Positions 42,738 to 51,637 of a stretch of DNA of 64,000 nt are shown here, piece by piece. Numbering within the stretch: the stretch's first letter is position 1; each line of letters opens with the position of its first letter. Below the pieces are notes generated by a model that saw only the letters and a program-made list of their open reading frames with translations, was not told where the DNA came from and searched no databases. Origin of the DNA: Occultella kanbiaonis (GTDB lineage Bacteria; Actinomycetota; Actinomycetes; Actinomycetales; Beutenbergiaceae). The position numbers were made by a program, and so were the translations under genes. The stretch spans positions 2,108,001 to 2,172,000 of the forward strand of contig NZ_CP046175.1 in NCBI RefSeq assembly GCF_009708215.1, read 5' to 3'.

Positions 42738-42768
42738 AACTCTAAACCTCAGGTTGAGGTTGAGAGTT
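42738..42768. promoter_or_regulatory. dyad element in the ftsZ upstream region
   Basis: An inverted repeat of 14-bp arms with one mismatch (AACTCTAAACCTCA and TGAGGTTGAGAGTT) and a 3-nt loop. Its AT content is unusual for this genome. It may be an RNA hairpin in the leader or a regulator site close to a second promoter (TAACTC at 42737-42742). Confidence 0.55.
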
Positions 42769-42875
42769 CAGGGTTCCTCCCGGGGGACCACGCACGAGTG
42801 GGAAGCACGATCGGCCATCGGAAGGCCGGGACTGTCAGCCCAGCACCAAGCGACTGGCGAACGAGAGGGACTGAC

Positions 42876-44117
42876 GTGGCGGCACCGCAGAACTATCTGG
42901 CGGTCATCAAGGTGGTCGGGATCGGCGGTGGCGGCGTGAATGCCGTCAACCGCATGATCGAGGTCGGGTTGAAGGGCGTGGAGTTCATCGCCGTCAACAC
43001 CGACGCCCAGGCCCTGCTGATGAGCGACGCCGACGTGAAGCTCGACGTCGGCAGGGAACTGACCCGAGGGCTCGGCGCGGGCGCCGACCCGGAGGTGGGC
43101 AAGAAGGCGGCCGAGGATCACTCGGAGGAGATCGAGGAGGTCCTGCGCGGCGCCGACATGGTCTTCGTCACCGCGGGTGAGGGTGGTGGCACCGGGACCG
43201 GTGGCGCGCCGGTGGTCGCGAAGATCGCCCGCTCCCTCGGAGCCCTGACCATCGGTGTGGTGACCCGGCCGTTCACGTTCGAGGGTCGCCGACGCGGCGT
43301 CCAGGCGGACACCGGCATCGAGGCGCTGCGCGCCGAGGTGGACACCCTGATCGTGATCCCGAACGACCGGCTGCTGTCCATCAGCGACCGGAACGTCTCG
43401 GTGCTCGACGCGTTCAAGTCCGCCGACCAGGTGCTGCTGTCCGGTGTGCAGGGCATCACCGACCTGATCACCACACCCGGCCTGATCAACCTGGACTTCG
43501 CGGATGTGAAGTCCGTGATGCAGGGCGCGGGCAGTGCCCTGATGGGGATCGGGTCCGCGCGCGGGGAGGACCGCGCCGTGCAGGCCTCCGAGCTGGCGAT
43601 CTCCTCGCCCCTGCTGGAAGCCAGCATCGACGGCGCCCACGGCGTCCTGCTGTCCATCCAGGGCGGCAGCGACCTCGGCCTGTTCGAGATCCACGAGGCG
43701 GCCCGGCTGGTCCAGGAGGCCGCGCACCCCGAGGCGAACATCATCTTCGGTGCGGTCATCGACGACGCCCTCGGCGACGAGGTGCGGGTCACCGTGATCG
43801 CGGCCGGCTTCGACGCCGGCGGCCCGAAGGTGGCCAACCGGGCGGACCAGCAGCAGAGCAGGTCCAAGCCCGCCGCCGCCCCGGTGCCGGCCCAGCGGCC
43901 CACGCCGCCGGCCGTCGTCGAGCCCGCCGCCGAGCGGGTGGAGGAGGCGCCTCGACCGGCGCCCGTGCGCGAGCCGGTGCCGGTCGCCCAGGCAGCGCCG
44001 GAGCGTCCCTCGCAGAACGGCCAGCCGACCCAGGGGCTGGAGGTGCCGCGGGTCTTCGACGAGCAGCCCCGCAGCCGCCGCGAGGACGACCTGGACGTGC
44101 CCGATTTCCTCAAGTGA
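42876..44117 (+). CDS. ftsZ: cell division protein FtsZ
   Basis: The tubulin-like GTPase that forms the division ring. The protein has 413 residues: [16 protein letters not shown], tubulin signature [12 protein letters not shown]7 loop region [11 protein letters not shown], a variable Pro-rich linker (about 320-400) and the conserved C-terminal peptide [10 protein letters not shown] that binds SepF. The GTG at 42876 follows GAGAGGGA and matches the usual start [12 protein letters not shown]. It is expressed from its own leader region. Confidence 0.97.
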   Translation: MAAPQNYLAVIKVVGIGGGGVNAVNRMIEVGLKGVEFIAVNTDAQALLMSDADVKLDVGRELTRGLGAGADPEVGKKAAEDHSEEIEEVLRGADMVFVTAGEGGGTGTGGAPVVAKIARSLGALTIGVVTRPFTFEGRRRGVQADTGIEALRAEVDTLIVIPNDRLLSISDRNVSVLDAFKSADQVLLSGVQGITDLITTPGLINLDFADVKSVMQGAGSALMGIGSARGEDRAVQASELAISSPLLEASIDGAHGVLLSIQGGSDLGLFEIHEAARLVQEAAHPEANIIFGAVIDDALGDEVRVTVIAAGFDAGGPKVANRADQQQSRSKPAAAPVPAQRPTPPAVVEPAAERVEEAPRPAPVREPVPVAQAAPERPSQNGQPTQGLEVPRVFDEQPRSRREDDLDVPDFLK

Positions 44118-44118
44118 C

Positions 44119-44832
44119 GTGCTGGCCGCCGACCTCGGCCCGATTGCGGTCGGCGGCTTCACCACGCGTGCGGGCGGCGTCAGCCGCGGGGCGTACGAGT
44201 CGCTGAACCTCGGCGCCGGGGTGTCCGACGACCCCGACGCCGTCGCCACGAACCGACGCCGGGTCGCCGACCGGCTCGGCCGGCCGGTCGCGTTCCTGAC
44301 CCAGGTGCACTCCGACCGGGTGCACGGGGTGAGCGTGCCGCCCGAGCCGGGCGTGGTCGCCGTCGCCGAGGCGGACGCCTCGCTGACCGACCGCACCGAC
44401 GTCGGCCTCGGCGTGCTGGTCGCCGACTGCGTGCCGATCCTGCTCGCCGGGGACCACCTCGTCGCCGCCGTGCACGCCGGGCGTCGCGGCCTGCTGGCCG
44501 GGGTGCTGAGCAACACCCTGTCCCGGATGCGTGCGGCCGGGGCGCCGGCGATCTACGCGTCCATCGGCCCGTCCATCTGTGGGCGCTGCTACGAGGTTCC
44601 GGAACAACTGCGCAGCGAGTCCGCCGCGGTGATCCCCGAACTCGCCGCCACGACGTCCTGGGGGACGCCGTCGCTGGACCTCGTCGCCGGGGTGCGCGTC
44701 CAGCTGGCCGAGGCTGGCGTGGCGACCGTGCAGCACCACGACCGGTGCACGCGCGAGGACCCGGACCTGTTCTCCTACCGGCGGGACGGCCTGACCGGAC
44801 GGTGCGCGGGTGTGGTGGCGCTGGCGGGGTGA
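44119..44832 (+). CDS. pgeF: peptidoglycan editing factor PgeF (YfiH/multicopper oxidase-like)
   Basis: A 237-residue DUF152 protein. PgeF enzymes hydrolyse wrongly incorporated residues from UDP-MurNAc dipeptide precursors and are also called purine nucleoside phosphorylase/laccase-like. Signatures are TRAGGVSRGAYESLNLG, TQVHSDRVH (metal His), VADCVPILLA (metal Cys), AAVHAGRRG (metal His) and GPSICGRCYEVP. The GTG start follows the ftsZ stop by one base. The YggS gene that often follows it is missing here. Confidence 0.9.
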   Translation: MLAADLGPIAVGGFTTRAGGVSRGAYESLNLGAGVSDDPDAVATNRRRVADRLGRPVAFLTQVHSDRVHGVSVPPEPGVVAVAEADASLTDRTDVGLGVLVADCVPILLAGDHLVAAVHAGRRGLLAGVLSNTLSRMRAAGAPAIYASIGPSICGRCYEVPEQLRSESAAVIPELAATTSWGTPSLDLVAGVRVQLAEAGVATVQHHDRCTREDPDLFSYRRDGLTGRCAGVVALAG

Positions 44833-44890
44833 TCGCGGGCCGCGCGACGACACGCCGCGACCGGTGACGGCGGGCTCGGGATCGCTGGTC

Positions 44891-44896
44891 TAGCGT
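44891..44896 (+). promoter_or_regulatory. candidate -10 element before sepF
   Basis: TAGCGT, about 74 nt upstream of the sepF start in the 137-bp gap after pgeF. Confidence 0.35.
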
Positions 44897-44969
44897 CAGA
44901 GGCAACGACACCCACCCCACACCGACGGGCGAGATCACCCGCCGCCCGGCGATCACATGAGGAGCAGGC

Positions 44970-45455
44970 ATGGCCGGAGCGCTGCGCAAGACGATGATGT
45001 ACCTCGGGCTCTCCGAGGCCGACCGCGAGAGTGCCTACGACGACCAGCAGGTCGACGAGCACGACGTCGAGGACTCCTACGACGACTACGAGGCGTACGA
45101 GACCGTCGAGCACGCCCCTGCCCAGGAGGCCCAGGTGACTCCGATCACACGTGCCGCATCGCACACCGGTGCCAACCTGCGCCGGATCACGACCGTGCAC
45201 CCGCGTACTTACAACGACGCGAAGGTGATCGGCGAGGCGTTCCGGTCCGGGACCCCGGTGATCATGAATCTCACGGACATGACCGACGCCGAGGCCAAGC
45301 GCCTCGTCGACTTCTCCGCGGGTCTGGTCTTCGGGCTCCGCGGTGCCATCGAGCGGGTCACCAGCCGGGTGTTCCTCCTCTCGCCCGCCACGGTGGAGGT
45401 GGCGACCGAGTCGCACGAGCCCGACACCAAGGCCCGGTTCTTCAACCAGAGCTGA
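44970..45455 (+). CDS. sepF: FtsZ membrane anchor SepF
   Basis: A 161-residue protein that anchors FtsZ filaments to the membrane in Gram-positive bacteria lacking FtsA. N-terminal amphipathic anchor ([13 protein letters not shown]), a Tyr/Asp/Glu-rich linker (about 20-55), then the SepF core ([53 protein letters not shown]). GAGGAG ribosome site. No ftsA gene is present in the cluster, as expected. Confidence 0.95.
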   Translation: MAGALRKTMMYLGLSEADRESAYDDQQVDEHDVEDSYDDYEAYETVEHAPAQEAQVTPITRAASHTGANLRRITTVHPRTYNDAKVIGEAFRSGTPVIMNLTDMTDAEAKRLVDFSAGLVFGLRGAIERVTSRVFLLSPATVEVATESHEPDTKARFFNQS

Positions 45456-45457
45456 TC

Positions 45458-45751
45458 GTGGCGTGGGTCGTCGGGGTCGTCTATCTGCTCCTCCTGCTGT
45501 TCCTGATCCTCATGTTGGTCCGGGTGGTCCTGGACTGGGTAATCCAGTTCGCCCGGGACTGGAAGCCCACCGGTGTGATGCTGGTGGTCGCCGAGGTGGT
45601 CTACACCATCACCGACCCGCCCCTGAAGGCGCTCCGGCGGCTCATCCCGCCGTTGCGGCTGGGCGGTTTCGCGATCGATCTCGCGTTCCTCGTGCTGATC
45701 ATCGTGGTGTCCGTGCTGATGGCCGTCCTGCGGCCATTGACACCTGCTTGA
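45458..45751 (+). CDS. YggT family membrane protein
   Basis: A 97-residue protein with two membrane helices (about 3-24 and 72-93) around a conserved loop (VYTITDPPLKALRRLIPPLRLGG), the YggT pattern. It follows sepF by 2 bp and precedes divIVA, a conserved order in Gram-positive bacteria. GTG start. The role is unknown; related proteins are linked to envelope shape. Confidence 0.88.
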   Translation: MAWVVGVVYLLLLLFLILMLVRVVLDWVIQFARDWKPTGVMLVVAEVVYTITDPPLKALRRLIPPLRLGGFAIDLAFLVLIIVVSVLMAVLRPLTPA

Positions 45752-45765
45752 GATGCAAGTACCGA
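45737..45765 (+). promoter_or_regulatory. candidate divIVA promoter
   Basis: TTGACA (45737-45742), a 17-bp spacer and TACCGA (45760-45765), about 75 nt before divIVA. The -35 is perfect; the -10 lacks the final T. A second TACCGT (45775-45780) lies just downstream. Confidence 0.4.
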
Positions 45766-45838
45766 GAAGTCCGCTACCGTGAACCTGCGTCAGTGACACA
45801 CTGTCGCTGACCGAACGACCTAGACCGAGGTGACGACT

Positions 45839-46531
45839 ATGGCGCTGCTGACGGCAGACGACGTCCTCAACAAGAAGTTCCAGCCGACCAAATTCCGTGA
45901 GGGCTACGACCAGGACGAGGTCGACGATTTCCTCGACGAGATCGTGAACACCCTTCGGGTGGTCGGCGGCGAGAACGAGGAACTGAAGGCCAAGCTCGAC
46001 GCGGCGGAGCGCCGCATCTCCGAGCTCTCCGGCTTCGCCGGCGGCGAGGCGGCCTCTGCGGAGGACACCACGCAGTTCGCCGCCGTGGGCGAGCAGCCCG
46101 AGGCGCAGGCCGAGCCCGAGCAGGCTCCCGAGGTCGAGGAGACCCCCGCAGCCCCTGCGGCCGCCGCGTTCACGCCGCCGTCCGCTGGGACCGAGCCGGA
46201 GTCCGCCACCGGGATGCTCCAGCTGGCCCAGCGGGTCCACGACGAGTACGTCAGCAACGGCAAGGCCGAGGCGGACCGGATCATCTCCGAGGCCACCGTC
46301 GAGAGCGAGCGCCTCACCCGTGAGGCCGACGAGCAGCGGGCCCGCACCCTGAACCAGCTCGAGGGCGAGCGCTCCCTGCTGGAGCGCAAGATCGACGAGC
46401 TGCGCGTGTTCGAGCGGGACTACCGCACCCGCCTGAAGAGCTACCTGGAGGGCCTGCTCTCCGACGTCGAGGGTCGTGGCAACGTGTCCTCGGCGTACTC
46501 CGGCGAGCCCGGCGAGTCGCGCCGCCCGTAG
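45839..46531 (+). CDS. divIVA: polar growth protein DivIVA (Wag31)
   Basis: A 230-residue coiled-coil scaffold that marks the poles and directs wall synthesis. The DivIVA N-domain (ALLTADDVLNKKFQPTKFREGYDQDEVDDFLDEI) is followed by coiled coil, a Glu/Ala/Pro-rich linker at about 70-120 and a second coiled coil (about 125-215). The ATG at 45839 follows GAGGTG and matches the family start; the GTG at 45830 is less likely. Confidence 0.95.
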   Translation: MALLTADDVLNKKFQPTKFREGYDQDEVDDFLDEIVNTLRVVGGENEELKAKLDAAERRISELSGFAGGEAASAEDTTQFAAVGEQPEAQAEPEQAPEVEETPAAPAAAAFTPPSAGTEPESATGMLQLAQRVHDEYVSNGKAEADRIISEATVESERLTREADEQRARTLNQLEGERSLLERKIDELRVFERDYRTRLKSYLEGLLSDVEGRGNVSSAYSGEPGESRRP

Positions 46532-46560
46532 TTCATAGCGCACCATAGTTCGCACCACAC

Positions 46561-46593
46561 GGCGGCGGGCCTCCGACCAGGGGGCCCGCCGCC
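46561..46593 (+). terminator. hairpin terminator of divIVA
   Basis: A perfect 11-bp stem (GGCGGCGGGCC at 46561-46571; complement 46583-46593) with an 11-nt loop, 29 bp after the divIVA stop. It separates divIVA from lspA. Confidence 0.65.
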
Positions 46594-46618
46594 GTTCCTG
46601 AGCCGAAGGGCAGTACCC

Positions 46619-47395
46619 ATGGACCGTTCGACGGAGCCGACGCCGTCGGACGCCGAGGAGACGCGCGGATCGGACGGCTCCTCGGCCGCCGGCCGGCACC
46701 TGGCCATCGCGCCGGCCCGTCGGCGGCGCCTGCTGGCGCTGCTGGTCGGACTCACCGTGGTGGTGCTGGTCGTGGACCAGGTCGTCAAGTACCTCGCGGT
46801 GACCCGGCTCGAGCCGGGTGAGTACGTCCCGATCATCGGGGACCTGCTCGGGCTGAGCCTCGTCTTCAACTCCGGGGCCGCGTTCTCGTTCGCGGAGGGC
46901 TCCACCTGGTTCTTCACGATCGCGGCCGTCGTGGTCACGGCCGTCATCATCGTCGTCGCCCGGCGGCTCGGGTCGCTCGCCTGGGCCATCGCACTCGGCG
47001 CCCTGCTCGGCGGCAACCTCGGCAACCTCGCGGACCGACTGTTCCGCGAGCCCGGCTTCGGCGTGGGCCACGTGGTCGACATGATCAACTACAACAACTG
47101 GTTCGTCGGCAACGTCGCGGACATCGCGATCGTGCTGTCCGCGATCGCCATCGCCGTGCTCACCTTCCGCGGGCTCAGCGTGGACGGTCGCCGGCTGGCC
47201 CCGGCCGGGCACGGGTACGAGGAGACCAGGGGGGCGGAGGCGGCAGACGTCGCGGACGCGACCGGGGACGTCGACCCCGAGGAGAAGACGGCCGCCGTCG
47301 ACGAGGAGGCGAGCGCCGCCGTCGGGCCGGAGGAGACCGCGCCCGAGCAGAACCGGGACGGCCCCACCACCGCCAACGGCACCGACCGTGGCTGA
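46619..47395 (+). CDS. lspA: lipoprotein signal peptidase LspA
   Basis: An aspartyl protease in the membrane that removes lipoprotein signal peptides. The protein has 258 residues, longer than usual (about 160-200): an N-terminal polar extension of about 38 residues and an acidic tail of about 65 residues after the last helix. Four membrane helices lie between. The active-site regions are visible: [27 protein letters not shown] (first Asp) and NVADIAIV (second Asp). It probably processes the lipoproteins at 8145 and 53454. Confidence 0.95.
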   Translation: MDRSTEPTPSDAEETRGSDGSSAAGRHLAIAPARRRRLLALLVGLTVVVLVVDQVVKYLAVTRLEPGEYVPIIGDLLGLSLVFNSGAAFSFAEGSTWFFTIAAVVVTAVIIVVARRLGSLAWAIALGALLGGNLGNLADRLFREPGFGVGHVVDMINYNNWFVGNVADIAIVLSAIAIAVLTFRGLSVDGRRLAPAGHGYEETRGAEAADVADATGDVDPEEKTAAVDEEASAAVGPEETAPEQNRDGPTTANGTDRG

Positions 47396-48314
47396 CACAC
47401 GCTCCATGCCGGTCCCGGACGGGCTGGCCGGGGAACGGGTGGACACCGCGCTCGCCCGGCTGCTCGGGCTCAGCCGCACCCGCGCCGCCGAGCTGGCCGC
47501 GAACGGTGACGTGCTGTTGGACGGTCGTCCGCTCGGCAAGTCCGACAGGCTCGTCGCGGGCGGCTGGCTCGAGGTCACCCTCGCGGACCTCGCCCCCACT
47601 CCGACCACGCCGCCGGAGCCGGTGCCGGGGATGGCGATCCGCTACGACGACGACGACGTGGTGGTCGTGGACAAGCCGGTCGGCGTCGCCGCGCACCCGA
47701 GCCCGGGCTGGAGCGGGCCGACGGTCGTCGGCGGGCTCGCCGCGGCGGGCTACCGGATCTCCACGTCGGGGGCGCCGGAGCGCCAGGGCGTCGTGCACCG
47801 GCTCGACGTCGGCACGTCCGGGCTGATGGTCGTCGCCAAGAGCGAGCGGGCCTACACCGTGCTCAAGCGGGCGTTCAAGGAGCGCACCGTCGAGAAGGTC
47901 TACCACGCGGTGGTGCAGGGGCACCCGGACCCGTCGACCGGCACGATCGACGCTCCGATCGGACGGCACCCCACGCTCGACTACAAGTGGGCCGTGGTCG
48001 CCGACGGCAAGGACAGCGTCACCCACTACGAGACCCTCGAGGCGATGCGGCGGGCCTCGCTCCTGGAGGTCCACCTGGAGACCGGGCGGACCCACCAGAT
48101 CCGGGTGCACATGAGTGCCGTGCACCACCCGTGCGTGGGGGATCTGACCTACGGCGCCGATCCGACGATCGCCCAGGAGCTCGGGCTGACCCGCCAGTGG
48201 CTGCACGCCATGCGGCTCGGCTTCCACCACCCGGGCACGGGCGACTGGCTCGAGGTCACCAGCTCCTACCCCGAGGACCTCACGGTCGCGCTGGAGAGGC
48301 TGCAGGGGCCATGA
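47388..48314 (+). CDS. rluD: 23S rRNA pseudouridine synthase, RluA/RluD family
   Basis: A 308-residue pseudouridine synthase. N-terminal S4 domain ([31 protein letters not shown]) and a catalytic domain with Asp in [12 protein letters not shown], then [10 protein letters not shown]. The position next to lspA is conserved in actinobacteria. GTG start overlapping lspA by 8 bp. Whether it modifies the RluD positions is inferred. Confidence 0.93.
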   Translation: MADTRSMPVPDGLAGERVDTALARLLGLSRTRAAELAANGDVLLDGRPLGKSDRLVAGGWLEVTLADLAPTPTTPPEPVPGMAIRYDDDDVVVVDKPVGVAAHPSPGWSGPTVVGGLAAAGYRISTSGAPERQGVVHRLDVGTSGLMVVAKSERAYTVLKRAFKERTVEKVYHAVVQGHPDPSTGTIDAPIGRHPTLDYKWAVVADGKDSVTHYETLEAMRRASLLEVHLETGRTHQIRVHMSAVHHPCVGDLTYGADPTIAQELGLTRQWLHAMRLGFHHPGTGDWLEVTSSYPEDLTVALERLQGP

Positions 48315-48808
48315 GGGTGCTCCGCATCGATGCTGCCCGCCCCGGCTACGCGGCCGGCCTGGCCCGCGTGCACGCGATCCGGTTCGAGGTGTTCGTCGGC
48401 GAGCAGGGCGTGCGCGAGGACGAGGAGCTCGACGACCTCGACGCCCGGCCCGGCACGGCGCACGTGCTCGTCACCGACGATCCCGAGGACGTCACCGGTG
48501 CCGCGGACCTCGGCACCGCGCGGCTGCTCGCCGACCCCGCGCACCCGGGCGTGGTGCACGCGACCCGGGTCGCGGTGCGGGGCAGTGCCCGACGGCGGGG
48601 CGTGGGCCGGGTGCTCATGGCCGCCCTCGAGGAGATCGCCCTGGCCGAGTACACGGCCGGGGAGCCCGCGTCGGTCCGGGTCGAGCTGTCCGCGCAGGAG
48701 ACCGCCATGCCGTTCTACCGTTCGCTCGGGTACGAGATCGGCGCCGACCGCTACCTGGACGCCCGGATCTGGCACCGCGACGCCGTCAAGGTGCTCACGA
48801 CGTCGTGA
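48311..48808 (+). CDS. GNAT family N-acetyltransferase (YitI/ElaA-like)
   Basis: A 165-residue acetyltransferase: [20 protein letters not shown] is typical of ElaA/YjcF-like GNATs, followed by [25 protein letters not shown] (acetyl-CoA loop) and [11 protein letters not shown]. Coupled to rluD by a 4-bp overlap. Its end overlaps the convergent soxR end by 14 bp. Substrate unknown. Confidence 0.85.
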   Translation: MRVLRIDAARPGYAAGLARVHAIRFEVFVGEQGVREDEELDDLDARPGTAHVLVTDDPEDVTGAADLGTARLLADPAHPGVVHATRVAVRGSARRRGVGRVLMAALEEIALAEYTAGEPASVRVELSAQETAMPFYRSLGYEIGADRYLDARIWHRDAVKVLTTS

Positions 48809-49262
48809 CGTCGTCCCAGCGGCGCGGTCCGGTGCCGGTCGCGCCGAGGGTGTCCGAGGGGTTCTGCAGGGTGCAGGTGCGCAGGCTCAGGCAGCCGCAG
48901 CCGATGCAGCCGGTCAGGTCGTCACGGAGGTGCTCGAGTGCCGCGATCCGCTCGTCGAGCTCGCTGCGCCACATCCGGGACAGTCGGGCCCAGTCGGCCT
49001 TGGTGGGGGTCCGGCCGGCCGGCAACGAGTCGAGCGCCAGACGGATCCGGGCGAGTGGGACCCCGACCCGTTGGGACACCCGGATGAACGCGACCCTTCG
49101 CAGCGTGTCCCGCCGGTACCGGCGTTGGTTGCCGGCGGTACGCTCGGCGCTGATCAGCCCCTCCCGTTCGTAGAAGTGCAACGCCGACGGCGCAACACCA
49201 CTGCGCGCGGAGAGCTCACCGACCGTCAGCACGTGCGTCTTCCCACCTTCGATCCTGGGCAT
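48795..49262 (-). CDS. soxR: redox-sensitive MerR-type activator SoxR
   Basis: A 155-residue MerR-family regulator: N-terminal winged helix (LTVGELSARSGVAPSALHFYEREGLI), dimer helix, and the [2Fe-2S] cysteine cluster CIGCGCLSLRTC, which is the SoxR hallmark. In actinobacteria SoxR responds to redox-active compounds and often controls pumps and reductases. AAGGAG ribosome site. It diverges from an MFS pump whose promoter has a 19-bp spacer with a dyad, the expected SoxR target. Confidence 0.95.
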   Translation of the reverse strand: MPRIEGGKTHVLTVGELSARSGVAPSALHFYEREGLISAERTAGNQRRYRRDTLRRVAFIRVSQRVGVPLARIRLALDSLPAGRTPTKADWARLSRMWRSELDERIAALEHLRDDLTGCIGCGCLSLRTCTLQNPSDTLGATGTGPRRWDDVTTS

Positions 49263-49273
49263 GTGTCAACTCC

Positions 49274-49304
49274 TTGACCTGAACCTAGGTTGAGACTCTA
49301 GCCT
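49274..49304 (+). promoter_or_regulatory. SoxR-type promoter of the MFS pump
   Basis: -35 TTGACC (49274-49279), a 19-bp spacer and -10 TAGCCT (49299-49304). The spacer holds the dyad CTGAACCTAGGTTGAG with one mismatch. Stretched 19-bp spacers with a central dyad are typical of MerR/SoxR-activated promoters, where the regulator untwists the DNA. Confidence 0.75.
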
Positions 49305-49311
49305 GATGATC

Positions 49312-50763
49312 ATGACCGCTCCCGTGGCCGCTGAGCCACCACTGTCCGTCCTCGGACCCGGGCTGCGCTGGATCAGCATCGGCATGTGCGCCCTGGTGTT
49401 CCTCGCGGCGTTCGAGTCGCTCGCCGTGACCACGGTGATGCCCGGCATCAGCGCGGCCCTTGATGGTGCCTCGCTGTACGCCCTCGCGTTCTCCGGACCG
49501 TTGGCGGTCGGCATCATCGGGATGGTCATCGCGGGGCAGTGGTCGGACCGGACCGGGCCGCGGGGTCCGCTGCTCGCCTCGCTCGCGCTGTTCGTGATCG
49601 GCCTCGGGATCGCCGGGTTCGCCACCTCGATGGAGGTGCTGGTCGCCGGGCGCCTGCTGCACGGACTCGGTGGTGGGGCGATCACGGTGTCCCTGTTCGT
49701 GATGGTCGCCCGCATCTACCCGCCCGAGCTGCACGCCCGGATCTTCGCCGGATTCGCCGCGGCGTGGGTGGTGCCGTCACTGGTCGGGCCGTTCTTCGGC
49801 GGCCTGGTCGCCGAGAACCTCGGCTGGCCCTGGGTGTTCCACGGCGTGATCCTGCTCGTCGTGCCGGCCGTCATCATGCTCCGACCGGCATTGCGCCGGC
49901 TCGCCGCGGACGTACCCGGCGCGGCGCCGTGGCGCCTCGGCACGGTCGCCTGGGCGGCGCTCGTCGCGGCGGGAGTGCTCACCGTCGACCTGACCTCAGG
50001 CACCGGGACCCCGGCGGGCTGGATCGCAGCGGCGGCCGCTCTCGTGGTGGTGCTGATCGCGCTGCGCCCGCTGCTGCCCGCCGGTGCCCTCCGTGCGCGG
50101 CGCGGCCTGCCCGCCGTCATCACCCTGCGGGGATTCCTGTCCGGTGCGTTCGTCGGTGCCCAGGTCTACCTGCCCTACCTGCTCACGGACGTCCACCACG
50201 TGACTCCGGTGCTGGCGGGCTTCGGCCTCACCTTCGGCGGACTGGCGTGGGCGCTCGCATCCCAGATCCACGGCCGGGTTGCCACCCGGGTCAGCGACCG
50301 GGGCGTCCTGCGCCTTGGCACGAGCCTGGTGCTCTTCGCCATCGCCGCCTCGACGCTCACGAGCGTGCTGGCGGCGCCGGCGCTGGCGACCGTGGCCGTG
50401 TGGACGTTCGCGGGTGCCGGCATGGGACTGGCCTACCCGCGGATCTCCACGATGACGCTGGCGCTGTCCTCCGACACCGATCGCGGCTTCAACAGTTCCG
50501 CCCTGACGATCGCCGACTCCATCGGTGGTGCGGTCGCCCTGGCCGGTACGGGCGTGGTGTTCGGTGCCCTCACCGACGGCCCGACGGCGTTCGCTCCGTT
50601 CAGCGGCGTGTTCGCCCTGGCCACGCTGTTCGCCCTGGCCGCGGCCCTTCTCGTCCGCCGCGCCACCCGGTCCCGTCGGGCCGGGCACCCCGCCGCGGAG
50701 CCCGGCGCATCGCGCGCCGACGCGGCCGGTGGCGACTCAGATGGCGTCACCGTGGCCGCCTGA
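49312..50763 (+). CDS. MFS transporter, drug-efflux type
   Basis: A 483-residue membrane protein with 12-14 predicted helices. MFS signs are GQWSDRTGPRGPLLA (loop 2-3 motif A) and VAGRLLHGLGGGAITVSLF in the N-half, and a repeated layout in the C-half. The ATG at 49312 is 7 nt after the -10 hexamer and is preferred to the ATG at 49306, which lies 1 nt from it. Next to soxR, it is the likely effector: an exporter of redox-active compounds or antibiotics. The substrate is inferred from context only. Confidence 0.88.
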   Translation: MTAPVAAEPPLSVLGPGLRWISIGMCALVFLAAFESLAVTTVMPGISAALDGASLYALAFSGPLAVGIIGMVIAGQWSDRTGPRGPLLASLALFVIGLGIAGFATSMEVLVAGRLLHGLGGGAITVSLFVMVARIYPPELHARIFAGFAAAWVVPSLVGPFFGGLVAENLGWPWVFHGVILLVVPAVIMLRPALRRLAADVPGAAPWRLGTVAWAALVAAGVLTVDLTSGTGTPAGWIAAAAALVVVLIALRPLLPAGALRARRGLPAVITLRGFLSGAFVGAQVYLPYLLTDVHHVTPVLAGFGLTFGGLAWALASQIHGRVATRVSDRGVLRLGTSLVLFAIAASTLTSVLAAPALATVAVWTFAGAGMGLAYPRISTMTLALSSDTDRGFNSSALTIADSIGGAVALAGTGVVFGALTDGPTAFAPFSGVFALATLFALAAALLVRRATRSRRAGHPAAEPGASRADAAGGDSDGVTVAA

Positions 50764-50829
50764 TCCGTCGAGCGCGAGGTTGTTGGCCCCTGCAGCGAGC
50801 TCGAGGACAACGATGTCGCGTTCGGCGGC

Positions 50830-51042
50830 CTACAGGTAGCCGGTCTCGGGGTCGATCTGACCGAGGAATCCGCGGATCTCGGTCTCCAGTACCCGCGGCT
50901 CGAGTACTGCGACCGTGTTGCTGCCGATGCTGAAGCCGTAGCCGGGGTTCGGGCCGCTCAGCCAGGTGAGGTGGTAGGTGCCGGCCTGACGCCGCACCTC
51001 GAACCGCTCGCCGTCGACCACGACGATCTCGATCCCGGACAC
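50830..51042 (-). CDS. unrecognised small protein (70 residues)
   Basis: A short, all-beta-looking soluble protein: IEIVVVDGERFEVRRQAGTY, HLTWLSGPNPGYGFSIGS, then a helix (RVLETEIRGFLGQIDPETGYL). No domain recognised. The GTG at 51042 gives the most natural start. Codon use is like the neighbours. It is divergent from the VTT-like gene. Confidence 0.65.
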   Translation of the reverse strand: MSGIEIVVVDGERFEVRRQAGTYHLTWLSGPNPGYGFSIGSNTVAVLEPRVLETEIRGFLGQIDPETGYL

Positions 51043-51112
51043 GGCACACCTACCCTTCGGCCCCGCGAACGGGTGGGCCGGTCGCACCGACCATCATCGC
51101 ACCCCGGCCGGG

Positions 51113-51118
51113 TAGGGT
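51113..51118 (+). promoter_or_regulatory. -10 element of a probable leaderless promoter (VTT-like gene)
   Basis: TAGGGT ends 7 nt before the GTG at 51126. Confidence 0.5.
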
Positions 51119-51125
51119 TCGCGGC

Positions 51126-51599
51126 GTGCTGGAACTCGCCGCGGCCTTCGGCTATTGCCTGCTCTCGGCGATCGTGATCGTGCTGCCCGCCGAGGTGTAC
51201 CTGCTGGCGGTGGCACTGGTCTCGGACGTGCCGGCCGTGTGGCTGGCGCTCGCCGGCGCCGTCGGGCAGGTCGCCGGGAAGATGCTCTACTACCTACTCG
51301 GCCGCGGCGTGCTCGACCTCGCCCACCTGCGCAAGCGGTCGACGGCGAAGGGCCGCTGGGTGGATGGCATGGACCGGGTCGAGGCCTGGTGCCGCCGCCA
51401 CGTCTGGGGTCCCAGCCTGGTCACCGCCGTCAGCGCGTTCGCCGGCGTGCCCCCGTACGCACTGGTCAGCGTCCTGGCCGGCACGGTGCGGATGCGCTGG
51501 TGGCTGTTCGCCCTGATCTCCGTGGCCGGGCGCTGGCTGCGCTTCTGGGCCGTGATGACGGTGCCGCACCTGTTGCCGGACACCCTGTTCGGGATCTGA
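51126..51599 (+). CDS. VTT-domain (DedA/YqaA-like) membrane protein
   Basis: A 157-residue membrane protein with about four helices: LLSAIVIVLPAEVYLLAVAL, a GAVGQVAGKMLYYLLGRG stretch matching the VTT/DedA glycine-rich re-entrant signature, FAGVPPYALVSVLAG and LISVAGRWLRFWAVM. Members are proposed lipid scramblases or proton-coupled transporters of polyprenyl phosphates. It is shorter than DedA (about 200). Leaderless GTG start. Confidence 0.75.
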   Translation: MLELAAAFGYCLLSAIVIVLPAEVYLLAVALVSDVPAVWLALAGAVGQVAGKMLYYLLGRGVLDLAHLRKRSTAKGRWVDGMDRVEAWCRRHVWGPSLVTAVSAFAGVPPYALVSVLAGTVRMRWWLFALISVAGRWLRFWAVMTVPHLLPDTLFGI

Positions 51600-51637
51600 A
51601 GCGGCACGAGGGGCCTCGTCCATGCCGGTCGCCGCGC

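Noticed and set aside
42738-42768. The ftsZ dyad as a second SoxR site
   Set aside because: It shares AACCT/AGGTT blocks with the dyad before the MFS pump, but the arm spacing and the promoter geometry differ, and SoxR control of ftsZ is not expected.
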